A stretch of 11,226 nt of DNA, from assembly GCA_027001815.1 (NCBI GenBank), contig JALTLT010000363.1, forward strand, positions 1 through 11,226, given 5' to 3'. The DNA comes from Gammaproteobacteria bacterium. Its GTDB lineage: Bacteria; Pseudomonadota; Gammaproteobacteria; JALTLT01. The notes under the pieces are model-generated. The model had not been told where the DNA came from, ran no database searches, and saw nothing but the letters and a program-made list of their open reading frames with translations. Numbering within the stretch: the stretch's first letter is position 1; each line of letters opens with the position of its first letter. This document shows positions 4,494 through 11,226 of the stretch, piece after piece. Made by a program: the position numbers and the translations under genes.

Positions 4494-7400
4494 ATGGTTG
4501 CGGCGAGAAAACTTCTGGACATCAAGTCACTGGGGCAGCTCGTGCCTCTCAACACGCTTTCGGAGGAGCTGCTCCGGGAGGTCTCCAAGAAGGCGGTCAT
4601 CGAACAGTTGCGTCCCGGCAAGTTCCTCTTCCGCAAGGGGATGCGTGACCATTTCGCCTGCTACCTCCTCACCGGCGAGGTGGAGCTGCTGCGTGACCGG
4701 ACGGTGGAGGGGGTGATCAAGGGCGGCACGCCCAAGGCGCTGCACCCCCTCGCCCCCGGAATGCCGCGCCAGGTCTCGGCACGGGCGCGGACCGCCGTCA
4801 CCTATGTGCGGATCGATGCGGGTCTCCTCGATGTGATGCTGGAGTGGGACCAGACTGCCCGCTACAAGGTCACCGAGATCGACTCCGAGGAGGATGGTGA
4901 CTGGATGACGCGGCTGCTGCAGAGCGATCTCTTCCAGCAGCTTCCGGCCACCACCATCCAGAAGGTCCTCACCCGCATGCAGGCGGTCACTACCCGTGCC
5001 GGACAGGTGATCGTGCGGGAGGAGGAAGAGGGCGACTACTTCTACGTGGTGAAGAGCGGAAGCTGCTCCGTGACCCGTGATCTGCCGGGGGGGGATGGTC
5101 CCGTCAAGCTGGCCGAGCTGATGCCTGGTGACGCCTTCGGCGAGGAGGCGCTGATCTCCGGCGAGAAGCGCAATGCCACCGTCACCATGTCCTGTGACGG
5201 AGAGCTGATGCGTCTCGCCAGGGAGGATTTCCACGAACTGCTGCAGAAGCCGCTGGCGCCACCGCTCCCCTACGAGGAGGCGCGATCGCGGGTCGCCAGG
5301 GGAGCCCGGTGGCTCGACGTGCGTCTTCCGCAGGAGTTCGCCGCCGCTCACCTGCCGGAAGCGGTCAACATCCCCCTCCTGGAGCTGCGCAATCGCCTGC
5401 AGGCCCTCTCCCCCGATCACGAGTACATCGTCTGCTGCGAGACGGGCCGTCGCTCCGCCTCCGCCGCTTTCGTCCTGGGGCAGCGGGGCTTCAACGCCGC
5501 GGTCCTCAAGGACGGCCTGGGGAGTGTGCCACCCGACCATCTGCAGGCCGAGAGCGGTGACGGGGCGGAGATCATCGATTTCCCGCCTCCGAAGGGGGAG
5601 GGGGGAGAACGGGAGTCCGGTGCCGAGACGCGCCACTCCGCGGCCGTGGATCCGCGTCTGGAGCGGCAGCTTCGGGCGGCGCTGGAGAAGGTGCGCGCCT
5701 CGGGTCGTCAGCTTGCGGACCTGCGGGTGGCCCGGGCCCGCGCCGAGGCCCGGGCGAACGAACTGCAGAGCCAGCTCGAGGCGGCCAACTCGGAGCTGGA
5801 GGAGCTGGCCGCGCGGAACGGCGACCTCGAAAAGGAGCGCGATCGGCTGCGCGAGGAGATGGAATCGGCTCGTGCGGACCTGGAACGGAACCGGCGGGAG
5901 CTGGAGCCCATGGCCCGGCGGCTGAAAGAGCTCGAAGCGGAAGTGGAGGAGGCCCGGACCTCCGTGGAGGCCGCGGAGGGAAGGGCGGCCTCGATCGAAG
6001 CGGAACGGCAGCGGCTCGACGAGGCGCTCACCCGACTGACCGAGGAGGGTGAACGGGTCGAGTCCGATCTGAGGCGGGAGAAGAGCGTTCTCGAGACGCG
6101 GATCGGCGAGCTGGAGAGCGCGCAGGAGGAGTTGCGCGAGCGTCTGGAGGGGGAGGTGCGCAACCGCATCGCGGAGCTCGAGGCCGCCCTCGCGGAGGCC
6201 GAGGCGGCCCGCGGCGCGCTCGAGGTGGAGCGTGATGAGGCGCGGCAGCGCCTCGAACGGGAGACAGCCGCCCTGCAGCAGGAGATGGAGGGATTGCGCG
6301 TCGAGCGGGACCGGCTCGAGAAGGAGCGTGACGAGGGGGCGATCGAACTCACCGGCCGCATCGAACAGCTCGAGCGGGAACTCGGCGAGGCGGGGGAGGC
6401 GCTCCAGTCCCTGGAGGGCGAGCGCGAAGAGGCGCTGCGGCGGCATGAGCGGGAGATGGAGGTTCTGCGGGGGGAACTCGATTCCCGGGCCGCCGAGGAG
6501 GAACGCCTGCGGGCGGAGCTGCAGGCGAAGGAGGCGGAGATCCACGCCCTGCGGGAGGCCCATGAGGCGGAGCTGGCGCGGCAGAGGGAGGTGCTGGAAG
6601 AGAGCCGGAACGCCCTCGGAGAGGAGCTGGAAGAGGCCCGCCGGGAGCTGGAGCTGCTCGGCGGGCGCCTCCAGGAGCGTGAGGCGGGGCTCGCCGGGCT
6701 GGAACAGGCCCGAGACGAGGCGCTGGCCGCCCGCGAGGTGCTCGAGGCAGAACTCGATTCGCTGCGTCGGATGTTGCAGGAGCAGGAGGAGAGAGTCGCC
6801 CAGCTTGGGCACCTCGAGGAGGAGTCCCAGGCCCTGTCGGAACGGCTGGTGGAGGCGGAGACGGCGGAGCAGGAGGCGCGCGATGCCCTGGAGGCGCTGC
6901 GTCAGGAGATCGCCGATCTGCGCCAGCAGAGCGAGTTCGATGCCGAGGCGCTGGCCCGCGCCGGCGAGGAGCAGGCGCGCCTGCAGGCGGTCATCGACGA
7001 ACAGGGTGCCGAACTGGAGCACCTCCGCCCCGAACTGGAGATGTTGCAGCAGCGGCTCGGGGAGGCGGACGAGGAGCGGAACGCCCTGCGGGAGCAGATC
7101 GGCAGTCTCGAGAGTATCCGCGAGGCGCAGGCCCAGGAGCTGGAGGCCCTCAACGGCGTGCGCGACCAGTTGGAGGCCGATCTCGACGCCGCCCGCCGCG
7201 ATCTGGAAGAGGGGCTCGAGAGACAGGCCACCCGGATCGGTCTCATCGAGGCGCAGAAGGGGCGGCTCGAGGCTGAGCTGGAGCAGCTACGGCTGCTGCA
7301 GCGTGACGAGAGTGCCCAGGGGCAGGTGCTCAAGGCCCTCCAGGAACAGCTCGAGGAGGCGGAGCAGGGCCGCATGGAGGCGGAAGAGACGCTGCTGCGC

Positions 7401-9920
7401 CTCGAAGAGGAGGTGGCGGGCCTGCGTGCCGGCGGAGATGCCGGCGCGGAGGGAGCGAGGCACCAGGAACTGGAGAGGGCCGTGGTCGCTGCCCGGGAGG
7501 CGGCGGCAGAGGCGGAGGCGCGCACCCGGGCGCTCGAGGAGGAGAGGGAGCGGCTGGCCGGGGAGATGCAGTCGCTGCGGGAAGAGCTCGATCGGCTCCG
7601 GCAGGCGCGCGACGAGGAACAGCAGTATCTCCACTCCCTCATGGACACCCTGGAGAGCGAGCGCCGGGCGGCGGCGGGCCGGGAGGAGGAGCAGAAGCGG
7701 GCACTGCAGCGGATCGCCGAGGAGAAGGAGCGCCTGGAGGAGGAACTGGCAGAGCTCCGCGACGCCGCCAGGGAGAGGGCCGGCGGTGCAGGGGAGAAGG
7801 AGCAACGTGTCGCCGAACTCGAGGAGGCGCTGGTGGCGATCCGCGAGGAGCGGGACCGCCTCGAGGAGGAGGGAAGACGTGCCCGCGAGGAGGCGAGGGC
7901 GAAGGAGAGCGAACTCCTGGCCCTGCAGCGGGAACTGGAGGAGAACGATGCCGAGGTCCGCAACTGGATGGCGGACCTCAACAGGGAGCTGGAGACGGCG
8001 CAGAAACGGGTGACGGTGCTCGGTGCGCGGGTCGAGGAGCTGGAGCAGGAGCGGGACGATCTGGCCCGGAGAGTGGAGCAGGCGGAGTCCGCCGGAGCCG
8101 GGGAGGAGGAGATCGCTTCCATCCGCGAGGCTGCGAACCTGGAACTGCAGCAATTGGTGGGCGAACTGCGGGAGAGCCAGGAACGGGTGGGCTCTCTCGA
8201 GAGGGAGCTGGAGGCGCGGCAGCGGGAAGTGCGGCAGAAGGAGGACGAGGTGCGCCGTCTGACGGCGGAGCTGGAACAGGCCCGTCTCCATCCCGCCGAA
8301 GAGGAGAGCGATCCCTTCGCCCCGGAACCGTGGAGTCCGGATCTGGAGAAGATGCAGGATCTGGAGGAGACGGTGGCACGCCTCTCCGAAGAGAACGACG
8401 AGCTGCGCCGCGAGATCGAACGGCTCGCCGGGGAGCAGGAGATTGCCATCGGCGTCGGCCAGGCGGTCACCAATCTCGATTACGAAGGGTCCGCGCGGGG
8501 GGGCGGTGTCGCCGAGACGCGCGCCCTCGCCGATCTCTCCCTCGATCTCGACTTCGATGAGGATCGGCCTCGGAAGCCCTCTCCGGAGGAGCGTGCGACG
8601 CCGGTCACTCCCCCCTCGCCGCCCGACGACGAACGGCTGTTCGAGCCGGCTCCGGTCGCTGCCTCCCGCCACCTGAACGACCGGGGTGGCTGGCGCTGGT
8701 GGTGGATCCTGCTGCTCCTGGCGGGTCTGGGCAGTGCCGCCGCCTGGCTGCTTCTGGCGCGCCCGGGGGTCCTGCCGACACCCGTGCGCGAACGGATCGA
8801 CGGCATCCTCTCCGTGGAACGGGGCACGGCAGCCGATAGCGGGGAAGAGGGTGGAGCGGCCGAACCGGGGGGAGCGGACCAGGTGGTGACCGAGTCGCCT
8901 CCGGCAGTGGAATCGCCCCCTGCCGGTGAGGCGCCAGCGGTTGCCGGGAGCGGGGAAGCGCCTCCCTCTCCTCCGCCCCCGGCGAAGGAGAAGGCGGCGC
9001 GCCTGCCTCCCCAGGTCGTGGCCCCGGCCGAGCCTGCCGGCGCCATCGCGGAGTCACCACCCGCACCCTCTCCGGGCTCGCCCCCGAAAGAGGTGAGTTC
9101 CCGCGCCCCGGCAGTCGCCGCGGTGCCCCTCACGGTCGCTCCCGAGGAGGGGCTGGAGGCGGGGGTGTCTTCGGCTCAGGAGCCGGGATCGGCCGTCCAG
9201 GCCGTGCGTACCTTCCAGGACTACCTGAATGGTGGGCTGCTCGGCCCCGTGCTGGTGGAGGTGCCCGCCGGTACCTTCACCATGGGCAGCGCCGGAGAGG
9301 GGGGCTTCCCCGACGAGAAACCGGCCTACCTGATCACCGTCCCCTCCTTTGCCATCGCCAAATACGAGACCACCTGGGCGGAGTATGCCGCCTGGCTGCA
9401 GGCGACGGGCCAGCCGGTGGACCCGGAACGGCTCGAGGACACCCGTCCCGTCACCGGGGTCACCTGGAATGACGTGGTCGCCTACGCACAATGGCTCTCC
9501 GCCCAGACGGGGCATACCTACCGGCTGCCCCGCGAGGCGGAGTGGGAGTACGCCGCTCGCGCCGGCACGCGGGGCGACTGGTGGTGGGGAGACGAGCCCC
9601 TTGAGGGGGTGGCCAACTGTGCCGGCTGCGGCAGTCAGTGGGACGGCAGGGGTCCGGCGCCGGCCGGCAGCTTCCCCCCCAACCCGCTGGGGATACACGA
9701 CTCCGCCGGCAACGTCCTCGAGTGGACCGCCGACTGTTACAGGCCCAGCTACTCCGCAGCCCCGCTCGAGGCGGAGGTGCCGCCGGACTGCGGGTTGCGG
9801 GTGGCGCGGGGAGGCTCCTTCCGTGACGGTGTCTCCGAACTGCGATCGGCCCGCCGGTTCGCCTTCGATCCCCAGACGGCCCGCGAGGATCTCGGTTTCC
9901 GGCTGGTGCGGGAGCCTTGA
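4494..9920 (+). CDS. Giant fusion: two cNMP-binding-type domains, rhodanese, long coiled coil, TM helix, FGE/SUMF1-like domain
   Basis: Predicted protein of 1808 residues; I recognise the domains but not the protein. A degenerate cyclic-nucleotide-binding fold spans about residues 15-130. A second, about 140-250, keeps the phosphate-binding cassette FGEEALISGEKRNATV (215-230) with Arg226. A rhodanese domain (259-345) has active-site loop CETGRRS with Cys315. Then comes a Glu/Arg/Leu heptad coiled coil (about 388-1265) with only two prolines (472, 846), glycine-rich breaks near 980 and 1096, and a last short coil (1285-1312). One membrane helix follows (1402-1422), then a Pro/Ala linker (about 1440-1575). 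The C-terminal formylglycine-generating-enzyme-like domain (1586-1808) shows VPAGTFTMGS, RLPREAEWEYAARAGT, GNVLEWTADC, RGGSF and GFRLV. It lacks the cysteine pair of true FGE, so catalysis of that type is unlikely. With no signal peptide, N-in/C-out topology is most likely. ATG 4494 was chosen for its ribosome binding site and because the first domain starts just after it. A sensor or tether is inferred, not shown. Confidence 0.85.
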   Translation: MVAARKLLDIKSLGQLVPLNTLSEELLREVSKKAVIEQLRPGKFLFRKGMRDHFACYLLTGEVELLRDRTVEGVIKGGTPKALHPLAPGMPRQVSARARTAVTYVRIDAGLLDVMLEWDQTARYKVTEIDSEEDGDWMTRLLQSDLFQQLPATTIQKVLTRMQAVTTRAGQVIVREEEEGDYFYVVKSGSCSVTRDLPGGDGPVKLAELMPGDAFGEEALISGEKRNATVTMSCDGELMRLAREDFHELLQKPLAPPLPYEEARSRVARGARWLDVRLPQEFAAAHLPEAVNIPLLELRNRLQALSPDHEYIVCCETGRRSASAAFVLGQRGFNAAVLKDGLGSVPPDHLQAESGDGAEIIDFPPPKGEGGERESGAETRHSAAVDPRLERQLRAALEKVRASGRQLADLRVARARAEARANELQSQLEAANSELEELAARNGDLEKERDRLREEMESARADLERNRRELEPMARRLKELEAEVEEARTSVEAAEGRAASIEAERQRLDEALTRLTEEGERVESDLRREKSVLETRIGELESAQEELRERLEGEVRNRIAELEAALAEAEAARGALEVERDEARQRLERETAALQQEMEGLRVERDRLEKERDEGAIELTGRIEQLERELGEAGEALQSLEGEREEALRRHEREMEVLRGELDSRAAEEERLRAELQAKEAEIHALREAHEAELARQREVLEESRNALGEELEEARRELELLGGRLQEREAGLAGLEQARDEALAAREVLEAELDSLRRMLQEQEERVAQLGHLEEESQALSERLVEAETAEQEARDALEALRQEIADLRQQSEFDAEALARAGEEQARLQAVIDEQGAELEHLRPELEMLQQRLGEADEERNALREQIGSLESIREAQAQELEALNGVRDQLEADLDAARRDLEEGLERQATRIGLIEAQKGRLEAELEQLRLLQRDESAQGQVLKALQEQLEEAEQGRMEAEETLLRLEEEVAGLRAGGDAGAEGARHQELERAVVAAREAAAEAEARTRALEEERERLAGEMQSLREELDRLRQARDEEQQYLHSLMDTLESERRAAAGREEEQKRALQRIAEEKERLEEELAELRDAARERAGGAGEKEQRVAELEEALVAIREERDRLEEEGRRAREEARAKESELLALQRELEENDAEVRNWMADLNRELETAQKRVTVLGARVEELEQERDDLARRVEQAESAGAGEEEIASIREAANLELQQLVGELRESQERVGSLERELEARQREVRQKEDEVRRLTAELEQARLHPAEEESDPFAPEPWSPDLEKMQDLEETVARLSEENDELRREIERLAGEQEIAIGVGQAVTNLDYEGSARGGGVAETRALADLSLDLDFDEDRPRKPSPEERATPVTPPSPPDDERLFEPAPVAASRHLNDRGGWRWWWILLLLAGLGSAAAWLLLARPGVLPTPVRERIDGILSVERGTAADSGEEGGAAEPGGADQVVTESPPAVESPPAGEAPAVAGSGEAPPSPPPPAKEKAARLPPQVVAPAEPAGAIAESPPAPSPGSPPKEVSSRAPAVAAVPLTVAPEEGLEAGVSSAQEPGSAVQAVRTFQDYLNGGLLGPVLVEVPAGTFTMGSAGEGGFPDEKPAYLITVPSFAIAKYETTWAEYAAWLQATGQPVDPERLEDTRPVTGVTWNDVVAYAQWLSAQTGHTYRLPREAEWEYAARAGTRGDWWWGDEPLEGVANCAGCGSQWDGRGPAPAGSFPPNPLGIHDSAGNVLEWTADCYRPSYSAAPLEAEVPPDCGLRVARGGSFRDGVSELRSARRFAFDPQTAREDLGFRLVREP

Positions 9921-9945
9921 GGGGGCGCCACCTCCTCCCGGGATC

Positions 9946-9954
9946 TGATATGAT
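9946..9954 (+). promoter_or_regulatory. Extended -10 promoter for the chorismate-lyase-like gene and gmhA
   Basis: TGATATGAT (9946-9954) combines the TGN extension with a five-of-six -10 hexamer TATGAT. The position 17 bases upstream (9926-9931) is a poor -35, which extended -10 promoters tolerate. Transcription would begin near 9961, about 30 bases before ATG 9991. This suggests that the two downstream genes are expressed independently of the giant gene. Confidence 0.5.
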
Positions 9955-9990
9955 CGCTCTCCATCGGCCATCACCGAGCGATTTCCGTCC

Positions 9991-10599
9991 ATGAGCGATC
10001 CCCTGGAGAGGGTCACCGACCTCAGCCACTTCCGCACCCGCGGCTACCTTGCGGGGGGGGTGGTCACCAACGCCCGGCGCGAGGATCTCGACCTCGGCGC
10101 CCTGCCTCCCTTCCTGCGCACCCTGCTGGTCACCGACGGTACCGTCACCAAGTCCCTCGAGGCGTGGTTCTGGGAGCCCGTTCGGGTACGCACCCTCGGC
10201 CAGCACCGGGAGCGGCTGCCCAAGCCCGAGCCGTGGCTGGAGATGGAGGCGGGAGGGGAGATGCTCCACCGCCAGGTGGTGCTGGAGGGGCAGCAGAGCG
10301 GCCGGCTGCTGGTCTTCGCCGACTCCGCGATCCGTCTCGAACGGTTGCCGGCCCGGTTGCGGGAGGCGCTGCTCGCCGAGCGGATCGGCATCGGGGAGCT
10401 GCTGCGGGAGTGCGGGCTGGAGACCTACCGGGAGATCCTGGAGCTGGGCGAGCGCCACGACGCCCCCATCGCCGCCCTGCTGGGGCGGCCCGCCGGGTGC
10501 CGTCTCATCTACCGCACCTACCGGATCAATCAGGGAGGCGAGCCGGCGATCCTCATCACCGAATACTTCCCCCTGGCCCTCTATGGGGAGGTGGGTTGA
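9991..10599 (+). CDS. Chorismate-pyruvate lyase family protein (DUF98/UbiC-like)
   Basis: A 202-residue cytoplasmic protein resembling the DUF98 chorismate-pyruvate-lyase group, which cleaves chorismate to 4-hydroxybenzoate and pyruvate and includes mycobacterial Rv2949c. The product would feed ubiquinone or another hydroxybenzoate-derived compound. Family-like motifs are LRTLLVTDGTVTKSLEAWFW (42-61), HRQVVLEG (93-100), FADSAIRLERLP (109-120) and the C-terminal ITEYFPLALY (189-198). By motif position, Arg94 and Glu191 correspond to the chorismate-binding Arg76 and Glu155 of E. coli UbiC. ATG 9991 has only a poor ribosome binding site (GAG at 9976-9978), but translation from it covers the expected fold. 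It shares one base with gmhA. Without a ubiA neighbour I leave the ubiC symbol off. A related non-lyase binding protein is the main alternative. Confidence 0.72.
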   Translation: MSDPLERVTDLSHFRTRGYLAGGVVTNARREDLDLGALPPFLRTLLVTDGTVTKSLEAWFWEPVRVRTLGQHRERLPKPEPWLEMEAGGEMLHRQVVLEGQQSGRLLVFADSAIRLERLPARLREALLAERIGIGELLRECGLETYREILELGERHDAPIAALLGRPAGCRLIYRTYRINQGGEPAILITEYFPLALYGEVG

Positions 10600-11180
10600 T
10601 GCGCGAGGCGATCCGGAGCGAACTGGCCGCCGCCCGCGACACCCTGGAACGCACCCTCGATTCGGAGTCGGTGCTGGAGAGTCTCGAGCGGGCTGTGGAG
10701 CTCTCTGTCGCCGCCCTGGAGGGGGAGGGACGGATCCTGCTGGCGGGCAACGGCGGCAGCGCCGCCGACAGTCAGCACCTGGCGGCGGAGCTGGTGGTGC
10801 GGCTGCACGACGAGCGGCGTCCCCTGGCGGCCATCGCCCTGACCACCGATACCTCCATCCTCACCGCGGCAGCCAACGACTACGGCGCCGAACATCTCTT
10901 CGAACGGCAGGTGACCGCCCTCGGACGGCGGGGGGACGTGCTGATCGCCATCTCCACCTCCGGCAACTCGCCCAACATTCTGCGCGCGGCGGATGCCGCC
11001 CGTGCCGGGGGCCTTTCTGTGATCGCCTTCACCGGAGAGGGGGGCGGGAGGCTGGCGGAGCGGGCCGACTGCGCGGTGCGTGTGCCGAGCCGGGAGACCC
11101 AGCACGTCCAGGAGGCGCACATCGCCCTCGGGCATGCGCTCTGCCTGCTGGTGGAGCGGCGGCTGACCGGCGGCCGCTGA
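10599..11180 (+). CDS. gmhA: Phosphoheptose isomerase (sedoheptulose-7-phosphate isomerase)
   Basis: A 193-residue SIS-domain enzyme converting sedoheptulose 7-phosphate to D-glycero-D-manno-heptose 7-phosphate, the first step to ADP-heptose for lipopolysaccharide inner core. The phosphosugar-binding loops are LLAGNGGSAADSQH (47-60) and AISTSGNSPNIL (117-128), with TTDTSILTAAANDYG (82-96) between. His60, Glu64, Gln171 and His179 match, offset by one, the His61, Glu65, Gln172 and His180 of E. coli GmhA, so it should be catalytically active. These residues favour GmhA over the non-enzymatic homologue DiaA, which lacks several of them. The frame stays open upstream to 10164, but that part overlaps the preceding gene. 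ATG 10599 shares its A with that gene's TGA and has GGGGAGGTG (10585-10593) in front, a typical translational-coupling arrangement. It is a soluble cytoplasmic tetramer in known relatives. Confidence 0.92.
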   Translation: MREAIRSELAAARDTLERTLDSESVLESLERAVELSVAALEGEGRILLAGNGGSAADSQHLAAELVVRLHDERRPLAAIALTTDTSILTAAANDYGAEHLFERQVTALGRRGDVLIAISTSGNSPNILRAADAARAGGLSVIAFTGEGGGRLAERADCAVRVPSRETQHVQEAHIALGHALCLLVERRLTGGR

Positions 11181-11226
11181 GCTCGCCGGGTGCGCGTTGC
11201 CTCCGGAGGCGAGAGGGCGTTCTCTG
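11181..11226. other. Downstream edge with 12-bp palindrome
   Basis: The last 46 bases after gmhA include a 12-bp palindrome GCCTCCGGAGGC at 11199-11210. No T-run follows before the window ends, so a terminator cannot be claimed. No gene start is visible in what remains. Confidence 0.4.

Noticed and set aside
4527..7022. 831-codon open frame on the minus strand
   Set aside because: It is the antisense shadow of the coiled-coil gene. Its Leu/Gln/Arg-rich translation mirrors Glu/Leu/Arg codons, and it has no recognisable domain.
6902..8473. 523-codon minus-strand frame, and the 461-codon one at 7287-8672
   Set aside because: Both are Ser/Arg- or Leu-rich translations opposite the coiled coil, with no domain and mutual overlap.
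9825..9917. C-terminal FGE-like fold as target of a diversity-generating retroelement
   Set aside because: DGR targets often end in this fold, but the segment between RGGSF and GFRLV is not rich in AAC/AAT codons, and no reverse transcriptase or template repeat is present in the 1.3 kb that follows.
10599..11180. DiaA (initiation-associating GmhA homologue) instead of GmhA
   Set aside because: The catalytic set His60, Glu64, Gln171 and His179 and the AGNGGSAADSQH loop fit the isomerase better.

Overview
The window is GC-rich and gene-dense apart from three non-coding stretches. Gene content (a 213-residue PyrE, a GmhA with the standard active-site set, a polyprenyl-phosphate sugar transferase) and the hairpin repeats of the GTTGAAAAA...TTTTTCAAC type suggest a high-GC gammaproteobacterium. 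That is inference from composition and family resemblance; I cannot place it to genus. No rRNA, tRNA, CRISPR array, transposase or phage gene was seen.

Layout. Positions 1-480 hold no convincing gene but a closely packed train of perfect or near-perfect hairpins. A TauE/SafE-family membrane exporter (481-1236, +) converges on a large polyprenyl-phosphate sugar transferase (1271-2854, -). The transferase carries an unusual in-frame segment of about 35 codons with hairpins at both ends. A 452-base gene-free stretch (2855-3306) contains a relative of the repeat at the window's left edge. pyrE (3307-3948, -) follows. A divergent intergenic region (3949-4493) holds a candidate pyrE promoter, an 11-bp GC hairpin, a FliA-like promoter candidate and an 18-bp perfect palindrome just before the next ribosome binding site.

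The centrepiece is one gene of 1808 codons (4494-9920, +). Its predicted product joins two cyclic-nucleotide-binding-type domains, a rhodanese domain with its catalytic cysteine loop, about 880 residues of almost proline-free coiled coil, one transmembrane helix, a Pro/Ala-rich linker and a C-terminal formylglycine-generating-enzyme-like (SUMF1/FGE) domain. The simplest topology puts the sensory domains in the cytoplasm and the FGE-like fold in the periplasm, which makes it look like a very long envelope-anchored sensor or scaffold. I know of no characterised protein with this complete architecture. It is the best candidate here for something undescribed.

Downstream, a chorismate-lyase-family (DUF98) gene (9991-10599) with an extended -10 promoter overlaps gmhA (10599-11180) by one base, so these two are probably co-transcribed and translationally coupled. 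The gmhA product supplies heptose for lipopolysaccharide, the sugar transferase acts on envelope glycans, and the large protein spans the inner membrane. An envelope theme is therefore visible, but a single functional system is not demonstrated.
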